Made by a program: the position numbers and the translations under genes. Source: an uncultured bacterium (lineage in GTDB: Bacteria; Cyanobacteriota; Vampirovibrionia; Obscuribacterales; Obscuribacteraceae). Taken from it: a stretch of DNA of 50,947 nt. The stretch spans positions 1-50,947 of the forward strand of contig CAILLX010000220.1 in assembly GCA_903835185.1 (NCBI GenBank). The letters are read 5' to 3'. The notes under the pieces are model-generated. The model was not told where the DNA came from. It ran no database searches and saw only the letters and a program-made list of their open reading frames with translations. Shown piece after piece: positions 17,746-26,380 of the stretch. Positions within the stretch are counted from its first letter, which is position 1. Every line of letters starts with the position of its first letter.

Positions 17746-20700
17746 CTAGCCGCTGCTTCCTGAGCGAGGTAGTGCACAGTATGGATACCGATCGACAAGT
17801 TTTTGCTTGACCACTTGTGCTTGAGCAGCAACTTTGCTTGCCGCTGCTTTTCGAGCTGTCCGGGTTAGAAGTTGTGCATAACTTTCCAGGGCGGCAGCTA
17901 AGGCAGGGCTTGCGTGCCTATTATTAAGCTCTTTGCAAAAGGGTGCCTTTTGCAAGCTGGGCAGCGCATGCTTGAACAACTGTTCTGCTGTGGCATACTT
18001 GCCCTGCTCAGTCAAACTGCCAGCAAGACAAGCCGAAACATAGGCGCGTAGCTCCTCTTGAGATAAGGTTGCTTCTCCCAGCGACCAGTCCGAGATTGAG
18101 ACTCTAACAGATGGCTGTTGCCGTGGCAAAGAGATGATTGGCGGTATATAAGGTAGTGATGCATGGTTTCTAAAGTATGGATCAATGCGTGCAGCTCCCT
18201 CACCATTCCAATATGTAATGTCGGCATGACCGGTTGCTGCAGTGCCGGCTGGTGTAAGGTCTGGCTTTGACCACCAGAAGCCGACTGGTTTAACTGCTTG
18301 AGCCGGCGCATCTGTATTAACAGTCCTGGCAATGAGGCTACGATACAGCTTGTCAGCCAGTGCATATTGCTTCTCTTTGCGGTAGATCAAGGCAAGGTCA
18401 AGCAGCTTATCTATAGAGGCGTTGGGATTTTTTGTCTCGGGCTGGTTGAGTAGCTCGTTGGCAGTCTTTGTGTTTTCCTGGAGGTAATAAATGTGAGCTA
18501 ACTGCAATAGCGGATCTTGACTGGAATGGCTAGCGGACTCTTGAGTGGGATGGTCTAACAGTTTCTTGTATAGTGCTGCCGCCTCCTGATATTTCGCCTG
18601 CCTGAGCAATACTTCTGCGAGCAACTTCATAAGTGAGCTGTCTGAATTGCAGCCCTCTGTGTCAGATATATTTAGCTGTTGCTTTAAGAATGTTTCTGAT
18701 TGTCTAAATGCTTGGCGCGAATTTAGAGCTTCGGCAATTTCGGAGATGAACCAGGTGGTGCTAGCCGGATCACAGAGGTTTTGATGCACGGCAATACCAA
18801 TTGCTCGCTGGAACAGTAGTCCAGCATGATCAAACTGTTTGGAGTCGACTGCAAACCAGGCAAGATCGTTTAAAGCTTCTGCTGTTTGGCGACTTTCCAC
18901 ACCATAGACCTTTTCAGCAACAGCAAGTGAGTCGGTTAGAAGCTGCTCTTCATCCTTAAACTTTCCTTGCCTTCTATACGCCAGGGCAAGGTTGCAGCGC
19001 GTATTATTGGCTATCTCCTCTTGGGCTGTAGCCCTGATACTGAGCGCCTTCTTCAGAGCAAGTTCTGCGGCTGAATTGTGATTCTGGCTGAAGTGATACC
19101 AGGCGAGATGGCTGAGACAATCGGCTAGATCTGACGATGGTTCACCATGGTCGTGTTTGAACTGTGAAACAAGGTTCTTGTAAAGCGCCTCAGCATCAGG
19201 TGCCCGGTGCTGGGACACATAAAATGATGCAAGTTGTTCTCGGGCTTCCACTGTGGAGGGGTGCAGCGCTCCGGCATGTATGGAGCTCACCTGCAGACGC
19301 TTGTGGAATGCTTCTTCTGCCTGCTTATAGCGGCGCAGATCCAGGTAGAATCGGCCAAGATCGCCCAGCGCTCTGGCGTTAGCTGTCCAGTTGGAGTCCA
19401 CTGACTGAGCAGGAGGTAGAGCTTGCTGGTAAAGCTGTTCTGCAAGTAACGACTGTCCTTCCTTGATATATAGCGATCCCAGCAGGTTGCGGATTTCACA
19501 GGTGCGTGCATTGCCGACACCGGCAGACAGGCTGCTTATTTCTAGCGCTTGCTTAAGTGATTGTGTCGCAGCGGCATGTCTGGCTGAGAGCCACTGGCAG
19601 TTTGCCAGGGAGATCAGGTCTTCAGCAAGATCGATTCGGCAAGAAGATCCCTTCTCTTTCTCCAATGCTATTGCCTTCTCGAAAGCTGTTTTTGCCAGAG
19701 AAATCTGTCCCTTTAGACAGTAATTCGTTGCTTGTTGTCGCAAGGGTAATAGCTCTTTGTTCAATGCAAAGCGCTTAGCTCTTACAAGCAATGATTCACT
19801 GTGTGATTGGTCGGAGAGCTTACAGCTCTTACGGCTTGAGTAAAACAGGGCAAGCTGCAGGAGGGCAGTTTCTGTGCAGAGGTGGAGAGTACCGTCAGTC
19901 TCCCTGGTGCGCTCTACTGTCTCTTTGAATAACCTTTCGGCAGCCGTATTCTTGCCAGCCAGCGCATAGCACCAGGCAAGATCTAACGCAGAGCGCAGGC
20001 GCTCATTAGAGGCTGCCCATAGCCACAGCTCTCCTGTCTGCCACCCTTGTTGAGTTATTGTTGAGACCTCTTTGTATAGCAGTTCACACTCTAAGTACCT
20101 GCCGGTGTTCTGGTAGCAGCGGGCAAGATTGCGCAGGCTCTGTATGAGCCGAGAGTTACCAGGAATACTTAACTTGCGTCTCTCAGCAACTGAGCGCTTG
20201 CATATTGGTTCTGCTTCCTTGTACTCCTGCCTTTCCAGGTAACAGCCAGCCAGCTCGTCGAGAATGTCAGCCAGTGCCTTATGATCTACTGGTTTGAAAT
20301 CTGCCTTCGCTAAGAGTTGGGCGACCAGCAACTGTGTTAATTCGCGAGGAGCTTTGCCCCGCCCTAAAACGTTATAGTCAAAAGTAAACTGGATATCAAC
20401 TTTAGCAGGCGCTCCCTCTGGAAGCGAGCTGAAAGGTGATGCCCAGCGCACTGCAGCAATCGCTGCTTGATCAACCTGCTTGATAGCAGATGTGGTTTCA
20501 ATTGTGATATTTGATGCTTTACCTCTGGAGTCCACCTGGAAGGTAACACTAACTTGTTTTGACACATCGGCAATAGGTGGATGCCAGTTCTCCTTAATCT
20601 TCAGTTGCAGAGCCGCCATGTACGGCCCATAGTCAACGTTGCTGTTCTGCTCGGATACCACCGGCGCTGTCGTTGTCAATTTATCAGCAGGTGCTGAGTT

Positions 20701-20949
20701 GGCGGCAGGCAGGTCTTGTCCTGCCGCCAACTCAGCACCGATGGTGATCAACAGTAATGCAACTAGTAGTGCGTTTCCAAAGTATCGATACAATCGGACC
20801 GTTCGTAGGGACGCATTATATTGGCCCCGGCGGATACAATCCGTCCCCACGGGTGTCGCGTTCTTCAGGAAACGCACTGGTAGCAAAGTGACAGTCTTGG
20901 GAATTTTTTGCATCACTGCGTATCTGCTTTGGGCGACAGTTGTGACCAT
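17746..20949 (-). CDS. Large TPR-repeat protein with N-terminal TonB_C-like domain
   Basis: A 1067-residue protein, probably exported or membrane-anchored: after a charged start comes a hydrophobic run (about residues 57-72, NALLVALLLITIGAELAAG). Residues about 105-195 read YGPYMAALQLKIKENWHPP ... VSVTFQVDSRGKASNITIE ... KVDIQFTFDYNVLG, which matches the C-terminal domain of TonB-like proteins. The remainder is a long series of 34-42-residue helical repeats typical of TPR arrays (for example SEALLYKN/ALNDLAWFAVDSKQFDHAG), suggesting a scaffold for protein-protein contacts. It is last of a five-gene operon, with its ATG 5 nt after the preceding stop. The N-terminal coding region is unusual: it includes a 111-bp inverted-repeat-bounded segment and a 20-bp perfect hairpin. 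Function unknown; TonB_C plus TPR architecture is common in Obscuribacter-like genomes by my recollection. Confidence 0.85.
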   Translation of the reverse strand: MVTTVAQSRYAVMQKIPKTVTLLPVRFLKNATPVGTDCIRRGQYNASLRTVRLYRYFGNALLVALLLITIGAELAAGQDLPAANSAPADKLTTTAPVVSEQNSNVDYGPYMAALQLKIKENWHPPIADVSKQVSVTFQVDSRGKASNITIETTSAIKQVDQAAIAAVRWASPFSSLPEGAPAKVDIQFTFDYNVLGRGKAPRELTQLLVAQLLAKADFKPVDHKALADILDELAGCYLERQEYKEAEPICKRSVAERRKLSIPGNSRLIQSLRNLARCYQNTGRYLECELLYKEVSTITQQGWQTGELWLWAASNERLRSALDLAWCYALAGKNTAAERLFKETVERTRETDGTLHLCTETALLQLALFYSSRKSCKLSDQSHSESLLVRAKRFALNKELLPLRQQATNYCLKGQISLAKTAFEKAIALEKEKGSSCRIDLAEDLISLANCQWLSARHAAATQSLKQALEISSLSAGVGNARTCEIRNLLGSLYIKEGQSLLAEQLYQQALPPAQSVDSNWTANARALGDLGRFYLDLRRYKQAEEAFHKRLQVSSIHAGALHPSTVEAREQLASFYVSQHRAPDAEALYKNLVSQFKHDHGEPSSDLADCLSHLAWYHFSQNHNSAAELALKKALSIRATAQEEIANNTRCNLALAYRRQGKFKDEEQLLTDSLAVAEKVYGVESRQTAEALNDLAWFAVDSKQFDHAGLLFQRAIGIAVHQNLCDPASTTWFISEIAEALNSRQAFRQSETFLKQQLNISDTEGCNSDSSLMKLLAEVLLRQAKYQEAAALYKKLLDHPTQESASHSSQDPLLQLAHIYYLQENTKTANELLNQPETKNPNASIDKLLDLALIYRKEKQYALADKLYRSLIARTVNTDAPAQAVKPVGFWWSKPDLTPAGTAATGHADITYWNGEGAARIDPYFRNHASLPYIPPIISLPRQQPSVRVSISDWSLGEATLSQEELRAYVSACLAGSLTEQGKYATAEQLFKHALPSLQKAPFCKELNNRHASPALAAALESYAQLLTRTARKAAASKVAAQAQVVKQKLVDRYPYCALPRSGSSG
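20690..20739. repeat. 20-bp perfect inverted repeat inside the TPR gene
   Basis: Two 20-nt arms, beginning GGTGCTGAGTTGG on the plus strand, are exact reverse complements around a 10-nt loop (20710-20719). The hairpin lies about 210 nt into the coding region, just after the predicted signal peptide. Because of the symmetry, both strands encode nearly the same peptide (AELAAGxxxPAANSA). Confidence 0.9.
20768..20878. mobile_element. 111-bp MITE/REP-like segment in frame in the signal-peptide region
   Basis: The segment is bounded by an 11-bp perfect inverted repeat (AGTGCGTTTCC at 20768-20778 and GGAAACGCACT at 20868-20878). It contains an inner imperfect hairpin (20804-20851) of the type CGTAGGGACG...CGTCCCCACG. 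It is exactly 37 codons long. Removing it joins MQKIPKTVTLLP to VALLLITIGAELAAG-like sequence, which would be a conventional signal peptide. No clear target-site duplication is visible. Confidence 0.5.
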
Positions 20950-20954
20950 AGTTG

Positions 20955-22886
20955 CTATTTCGCCTTGAAAATCTCCTCAAGATTGTGGAGCCCATATCCT
21001 GACTGCGAAAGTTGAGTGGGTCTAAAGTTGCCGAGTGTATTTCTTGCTCCAACAATACTCATTGGCGTGACCAGATAAATCATTGGAGCTTGATCATAAA
21101 TGATTTGCTGATACTCATCATAAATTTTTCGGCGTTGCACAACGTCCAGCGTTGCTGCCCCATTGTTAAACAGCTCATCAATGCGTCGTTCCCAGGGGCG
21201 GACATCTTTGACGACTATCTTGCCTTTAGAATCGGGCAATCGCTGATCGAAAAGGTGCAGGCGTCCGTCACTCTTGTATTCGTTAGCACCGTCGTTTGGC
21301 TCCAGCGGGTCTCCCGGACTTAGCGACATGATGCAAGCCTGCCAATCGAGCGAATTGCTAATCTTGTCTCCAATGATATTAAAGTCGATGAGCTGAAAGT
21401 TGACCTTCATTCCCAGTTTCTTTAAGTCATCAACAATCATGTTTCCTACTGATTCATAGAAGGTGCCTCCAGCTGTAGCCAGCAGATCAAACTCAACCTT
21501 ATTGCCTGAGCGATCGTAAAGGCAACCGTCATCTTTCTTGACGAAACCGGACTTTTGCAAAAGTGAAGCTGCATAAGATAGGTCTTGAGAAAATGTTGAT
21601 AGCGCCTTATTGCAATAAGGGCTGGCCGGGGGCTCGGCTGTAAAAAGTGGTGAGCCCAGTCCCTTGAGATAATTCGCTACCATATTGTTGCGATTAATGG
21701 CGTGATTTATCGCCTGGCGGAAATTAACGTCGTTAAACCAGACTGATTTAACTGGATCCACATAAGGCTTATGAGTCTTCGGGCTGATGCGCTTGTTCAT
21801 GTTGAAAGTGACAAAAGTGGTGCCTATTCCCGGGCCAAGATTGTAGAGCTTGAATTTAAGCGCTTCTTGCTGCCCTAGCAGCTCTGAAACATCGCGTGAC
21901 CTGATGGCTGTCAGGTCGATCTCTTTGCCGCGAAACTTGAGCAGATTAGTATTTACCTCTGGAACAATCGTATAGATCAACCGTTTTAAATAAGGCAGCT
22001 GTTTCTTGTCACGATTAACCATATAAAAGTTCTTTGTTGCTACAAACTCGAGGCGTTGAGAAGGGACATAGCGGTCGAGCACAAACGGTCCACAGGTGAC
22101 AAGCGACTTTGGATTGCAGCTTATTACCCAGAGCTGCTGGAAAAGGTCTCTACCGTTGGTGGCGGCAATAATCGGCGCGACAACATGTTTGGGTGCAATT
22201 GGCATGCCGAGCAACCGGCCAAACGGGGCAAAAGGTTTGGGCGTAACAAACTTGTTGGTCAGTTCATCGACTACTGTCACTGTGGGTGATTTACCGTCTA
22301 TCGTTGTCACATCACGAAGTGATGAATTGCCATATCCGCCGGCTATGATTGTGTTCCATGTAAAAGCTACATCATCTGCAGTAATAGGCTTGCCATCCGA
22401 CCATGTTAGCCCTTTGCGCAATCTGGTTATATAAGTAACACCGTCCGGTTCGACCTTGAATGTCTCTGCCAGGTCAGGGAAAAGATCTCCAGTATAAGGA
22501 TCAACGTTTATAAGACCGCTAAACATAAGTCCGGACAGCTGTCTCGATGGCACATCGTTACATGTCCAGGGATTGACCACCTTAGGGTCAGTACCAACTA
22601 TCGATTGAACAAATGTTCCACCATAGGTTCCGGCAGCAAAGCGTCCGGTCCTCATTTCGACATTGTTCACAAGAACTGTCTGGTATGGTCCAGGATAAGC
22701 AGGGTGCACCACAGGCAGTGCATTCTTGTTGTCTTTGACGGTTGACAATGTCGGCTCATGAGCGGTCTTGCTTGGAGGACGTCTGCCACAGCGAGTCAAT
22801 GCAAATGCGGCAACGAGTGATAGGACCAGAAGTGGGATCACAAACTTAAATATGCCAGCAGAACGTTCTTCGTTTGCCACTATCAT
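20955..22886 (-). CDS. Extracellular solute-binding protein, family 5 (oligopeptide/dipeptide type)
   Basis: A periplasmic ligand-binding protein of the OppA/DppA class, 643 residues. The N-terminus is a hydrophobic anchor (FVIPLLVLSLVAAFALTRCG). The Cys is preceded by Leu-Thr-Arg, not a normal lipobox, so it may stay as a membrane anchor. Family features follow: NPWTCNDVPSRQLSGLMFSGLINVDPYTGDLFPDLAE, GVTYITRLRKGLTWSDGKPITADDVAFTW, and late FRQAINHAINRNNMV. The start ATG overlaps the protease stop in a TAATG arrangement, and the TPR gene starts 5 nt after its stop. No permease or ATPase gene is nearby, so it is either an orphan binding protein or has a non-transport role with its operon partners. 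Confidence 0.88.
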   Translation of the reverse strand: MIVANEERSAGIFKFVIPLLVLSLVAAFALTRCGRRPPSKTAHEPTLSTVKDNKNALPVVHPAYPGPYQTVLVNNVEMRTGRFAAGTYGGTFVQSIVGTDPKVVNPWTCNDVPSRQLSGLMFSGLINVDPYTGDLFPDLAETFKVEPDGVTYITRLRKGLTWSDGKPITADDVAFTWNTIIAGGYGNSSLRDVTTIDGKSPTVTVVDELTNKFVTPKPFAPFGRLLGMPIAPKHVVAPIIAATNGRDLFQQLWVISCNPKSLVTCGPFVLDRYVPSQRLEFVATKNFYMVNRDKKQLPYLKRLIYTIVPEVNTNLLKFRGKEIDLTAIRSRDVSELLGQQEALKFKLYNLGPGIGTTFVTFNMNKRISPKTHKPYVDPVKSVWFNDVNFRQAINHAINRNNMVANYLKGLGSPLFTAEPPASPYCNKALSTFSQDLSYAASLLQKSGFVKKDDGCLYDRSGNKVEFDLLATAGGTFYESVGNMIVDDLKKLGMKVNFQLIDFNIIGDKISNSLDWQACIMSLSPGDPLEPNDGANEYKSDGRLHLFDQRLPDSKGKIVVKDVRPWERRIDELFNNGAATLDVVQRRKIYDEYQQIIYDQAPMIYLVTPMSIVGARNTLGNFRPTQLSQSGYGLHNLEEIFKAK

Positions 22887-24007
22887 TACCTCGTTATGTG
22901 TGGGACAGGTTTCTCAAACAGCTCAGGAGCAAATGATTGAACAGAATTGGCTGTAATGGCGCCACCAAAATTTGGCAGCTCGCCGCCACGCTCAGATATT
23001 GCTCTTACTGCTACAACGCCCAGCACTTTGCCGCGTTGGCTGACCACAGGACCACCGCTGTTGCCCTTAGCAACCGGCGCGTCAACTTGCAAAATGTGTG
23101 GAGCAACACGGCTGATGCGTCCAGAGCTAAAAGTAGGCGAATAATATTTGGAGGCATCAACATCTATCTGCTCAGAGGCAGCCGGGTATCCTATGACCTG
23201 AATCTCCTGACCTTCTTCTGCCGGCAGCGGATCAAACTCCAGCAAAGTAGCGACAGTGCCTGAGACTGTCAAGAAAGCAAGATCAGGATCTGTGTCAAAC
23301 TTAGCCACTTTGTAAAGTTGAGCAGGCAGCGCCTGCTGTGAGACCGGTCCAGGTGCGTGCAAGAAATAGCCGGTTTCTGAATCAACCCCTACAAGTTCAA
23401 GGTACTTGTGAAAAAGCAGGCGTGCAGGGTCTGCCTTAACGGCAAGATAGGTCTCATAAGTATCCCAGATGGCGTCGGCAGTGGTCTGATAAGTGGCCAT
23501 TTCTGCGGCGGACATTTCTTTCTTCACTGCCAGGTTGACGATGAAGAGAAGCTCTCGCATCCGTTTGTCTATAGCACCGGTGGTGCCTGTCTGTTCAGCG
23601 TAAAGACGCATTCCGGCAAAAAAACGCTCGCACTCTTTGACAATCGGATCACCGCTGTCTACAACATGTCTGTTAGTTAAAAAGAATGTCTTGTCAGCAC
23701 GAACTGTCTTAACAGGGAAGGCGGTTCCAAAGCCTACAACTCTATAGCCTTTGTCATCTGGAGTAGTTGTGTATACAGGCAGGTGCAATCTGGGTGAGAG
23801 ATCAGACAGTTGCGCCCAGAAACCGTTCCGCAAGTGCAGCTTCAGACCTACGTTAACCTTGTACACCTGTGTCTTGAGATGCTTGTCCAGCTTTTCCCAG
23901 GTCTCTCCGGACAGCGCCGGTTGCGACAATGTGGACAACTGTAACAGCAGAAGACACAGCACCGGTGCCCAAGTTTTGCCAGCCTGTAAGATTGCGCGTG
24001 GCGACAT
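22886..24007 (-). CDS. Exported trypsin-like serine protease
   Basis: Signal peptide at the start (MSPRAILQAGKTWAPVLCLL ... LSQPALSG). The catalytic triad is visible, numbered from the ATG at 24007: His114 in FFLTNRHVVDSG, Asp242 in DPDLAFLTV, and Ser317 in VAKGNSGGPVV. Between His and Asp lies an unusually long, mostly helical insert of about 110 residues (CERFFAGMRLYAEQ ... LVGVDSETGYFLH). No PDZ domain follows, so it is not a full DegP. A TTG at 24040 is in frame, but neither start has a clear ribosome site; I took the ATG as the signal peptide fits it. Its stop overlaps the next start (TAATG), so it is translated together with the binding protein gene. Confidence 0.87.
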   Translation of the reverse strand: MSPRAILQAGKTWAPVLCLLLLQLSTLSQPALSGETWEKLDKHLKTQVYKVNVGLKLHLRNGFWAQLSDLSPRLHLPVYTTTPDDKGYRVVGFGTAFPVKTVRADKTFFLTNRHVVDSGDPIVKECERFFAGMRLYAEQTGTTGAIDKRMRELLFIVNLAVKKEMSAAEMATYQTTADAIWDTYETYLAVKADPARLLFHKYLELVGVDSETGYFLHAPGPVSQQALPAQLYKVAKFDTDPDLAFLTVSGTVATLLEFDPLPAEEGQEIQVIGYPAASEQIDVDASKYYSPTFSSGRISRVAPHILQVDAPVAKGNSGGPVVSQRGKVLGVVAVRAISERGGELPNFGGAITANSVQSFAPELFEKPVPHITR

Positions 24008-24081
24008 TTGAGAACACGTCTGTAAGCAGTTTATTTTCAAGCTACACCATGGTTGACTGCTGAGTTATCATTATTGGGAGA

Positions 24082-25569
24082 TTATAGAGCCACCTCTATC
24101 TCAAATGTTCTTTGCCAGGGGTGGCGGAGGTTAACTGCCGGCACGGATAAATCCAGTGCGGCAGCTAACTGATTAAGATATGGGTCCATACTGCTGCTGA
24201 GCTGTGCGGAGGAGGCAGGACCTGACAGAGTCTTTCTTACTACTGCTTGATAAGCCCAGTCGTCTGCCAGGCGCACAAACAAGCATGTCTTGAGGTTCTG
24301 TGCCAGGTCGGTATGTTCGCTTGTTGGTGCTGCAGTGCGCCGTCCAGCAAACCACCTGGCTACTCCGGTAGCCAGAGCAGATCCGACAGTATTGCCTGTT
24401 GTATTCCAACCGGCGTAAGACCAGAGCCTGGCAAGCAACTCCGGGCGCTTTAGCAAAGCCTCGATGAGAGCTGGATCTGCCCCGTTAGCATAAGCAACAT
24501 CACAAAGAACAACAGGTTGTTGTCCGTCAGTCAGTGCAGCTAATGTCTGTTCGACAGAGCTGGTTGTGTCGAGCGAACGCAAATCATCTTGACCAGGTAG
24601 ATAAATATGATCTCCTTGATAGCCGGGGCGCCCGTGAATAAGAACAGTAAAATCGGCAGCTGTAGAGCAACGATCTGTCTGAGTGATGGCAGAAGCTGCC
24701 AGCTGAGAGGCAACTGTCTCGCTGATAGACTGTCCTTCATAGCGGCTCGGGCAGGAAGCAGTTTCCGGGCTGCTGTAAATTACCTGGGCGCAGGGGCTGA
24801 CACCGGCAAGCTGTATGAGCCAGCGGGAGAGCATGGTCAGTACAACCTCATCTGCTCCGGGGTAACAGAGAGCTTTATGGGACAGGTGCAACTGTCCAGC
24901 CAATTGGAGCAGACGCTCTTTCTCCAGGATATTCAGCCCGAAAGCTCCGGAGTCATCAAGACTGAAGATAAGAAGATTGAGAGCTTCACTTTTGAGATAA
25001 GTGTTGAGGAGAGCTCTGTTAACGTGAAAGTTGCGCCGACGCCCCTGCAGATAATCGCTTAAGATTTCTGCCGGGACTTGGTCTTCTATCCGGGCTAGAG
25101 AACCGGAGGCGATTTTCTGACCACGAGTGAGCTGGTGCAACAGATATGACCAGGCAAAAATCTCGCGGCCATAATGAGCCCAGTAAGGCTTCTCTTCTGT
25201 TGGATCATAATTGTCTGAAATACGCATTATGCTGGCTTGAGCAAAAACTGGTCCGTTCAACTGACGGCACCACTTCTTCAGGCAGCCGGCACGCTTAAGC
25301 AGCTGATCAACTGTGTCGGCAGAGCGCCTGGAGGCTACTAAACCGCCATAAAGCAAGCTGTCCAGGCAGAGCAGCATTGAGTCGGGGGCAGAGTGCGATA
25401 AAGTTGAATCAATCCAGCTAATGAGACGGTCGGGCTTGGCCGGGCAGGTCAGCGAGCCTAAAATGTGTCTGGGTGGAGTAGTTACCTCCACTCCTGCCAA
25501 ATGCGCTACCAAATGCGGATAAACGCAGGTGACCGGTCTGTCATCAAGCGGCAAAATAAGTGTTTTCAA
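24082..25569 (-). CDS. DUF4127 family protein
   Basis: Matches the DUF4127 pattern: LILPLDDRPVTCVYPHLVA at the start, TTPPRHILGSLTCPAKPDRLISWI, then LLCLDSLLYGGLVASRRS, SIMRISDNYDPTEEKPYWAHYG, and later LIFSLDDSGAFG and VVLCDVAYANGADP. Repeated Asp-rich motifs on strand ends suggest a metal- or nucleotide-binding alpha/beta enzyme, but no reaction is established for the family that I know of. The length of 495 is normal. There is no signal peptide, so it is probably cytoplasmic. The TTG start overlaps the stop of the preceding gene (TTGA), indicating coupled translation. The protease gene follows after 74 nt. Confidence 0.85.
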   Translation of the reverse strand: MKTLILPLDDRPVTCVYPHLVAHLAGVEVTTPPRHILGSLTCPAKPDRLISWIDSTLSHSAPDSMLLCLDSLLYGGLVASRRSADTVDQLLKRAGCLKKWCRQLNGPVFAQASIMRISDNYDPTEEKPYWAHYGREIFAWSYLLHQLTRGQKIASGSLARIEDQVPAEILSDYLQGRRRNFHVNRALLNTYLKSEALNLLIFSLDDSGAFGLNILEKERLLQLAGQLHLSHKALCYPGADEVVLTMLSRWLIQLAGVSPCAQVIYSSPETASCPSRYEGQSISETVASQLAASAITQTDRCSTAADFTVLIHGRPGYQGDHIYLPGQDDLRSLDTTSSVEQTLAALTDGQQPVVLCDVAYANGADPALIEALLKRPELLARLWSYAGWNTTGNTVGSALATGVARWFAGRRTAAPTSEHTDLAQNLKTCLFVRLADDWAYQAVVRKTLSGPASSAQLSSSMDPYLNQLAAALDLSVPAVNLRHPWQRTFEIEVAL

Positions 25570-26330
25570 GGTCGTCCCGAACCTACTCCGTAAGCCGGGT
25601 TTGTCACATGCTGGCTCGGCATTGTTGTCTCCGGGACAAACTTGAGCCCTTTCTTCTGTTCATTCTCGGCTGCAACCAATACACCATTTTTGACGCCAAT
25701 TTGACCTTCTGAGGTAACAGGCGATGCAATTTCCAGGTCGGTAAAGTCAGGTGAGCTCCAGAGAGCTGCCTCGAAGAAAAGTGGTTGACCTATGAGGTCA
25801 CCTTCTATTGGTGTCTCAATAACTAGCTGTAGTATACCGCCCTCCGGTATCTGCCCTACTGATACCAGCTTGCGATCAGCGCCCAGCCTGACAGCGTGAC
25901 CGAAGACAGGTTTAGCCCCTGAGCTTTTATCTGCCATTGCCAGAGCTGCCCAGTAGCCTGGACGTCCCTTAATTGTGAATTCAGCAGTCTTGCCAATGAC
26001 CATACGTCCGGGAAGATAAAGCTTTGACTGCACCAGCCTGTCAGATAGGCTCCTGTGAGCCAGCTGATGGGTGCTGCCAGCACCGCCGCCTCCAGGCAAT
26101 ATGAGAGCATCTGACGGCGACTGGTCGGTGTCGCGAGAGGTCATAACGGCTTGCACCATAGCTTGTCCGCCAGAGGTAGCTGGTCCAAATGGAGTGGAAA
26201 GCGTCTTCAATAAGTTGGATGGTCCGTATATGTCAGCTGCAAGCGCGCCGCACAAGCAGTTACCTGCCAGGAGAAGAAGGAGATGCAAAGTTATGTAATG
26301 GCGGAAATGTAAGTTCACTGCATCTTTCAT
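25566..26330 (-). CDS. Hypothetical secreted protein, first gene of the envelope operon
   Basis: I do not recognise the family. The ATG at 26330 gives a clear signal peptide (HYITLHLLLLLAGNCLCGALA, cleavage likely after ALA). The mature part has a Gly-rich loop (LPGGGGAGS) and then a predicted beta-rich domain: LYLPGRMVIGKTAEFTIKGRPGYWAALAMA ... LGADRKLVSVGQIPEGG ... LVIETPIEGDLIGQPLFFEAALWSS. The tail is short and polar. The frame stays open to 26459, but that extension has no signal peptide and would leave only the small divergent gene's 5' region. It is co-translated with DUF4127 (TTGA overlap). The conserved-looking mature domain suggests a structural or binding role outside the cell. Confidence 0.72.
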   Translation of the reverse strand: MKDAVNLHFRHYITLHLLLLLAGNCLCGALAADIYGPSNLLKTLSTPFGPATSGGQAMVQAVMTSRDTDQSPSDALILPGGGGAGSTHQLAHRSLSDRLVQSKLYLPGRMVIGKTAEFTIKGRPGYWAALAMADKSSGAKPVFGHAVRLGADRKLVSVGQIPEGGILQLVIETPIEGDLIGQPLFFEAALWSSPDFTDLEIASPVTSEGQIGVKNGVLVAAENEQKKGLKFVPETTMPSQHVTNPAYGVGSGRP

Positions 26331-26380
26331 GTATGTTATGGATAACCTAAATAGTATCACCGGCTGGAGAGGCAACGGAA

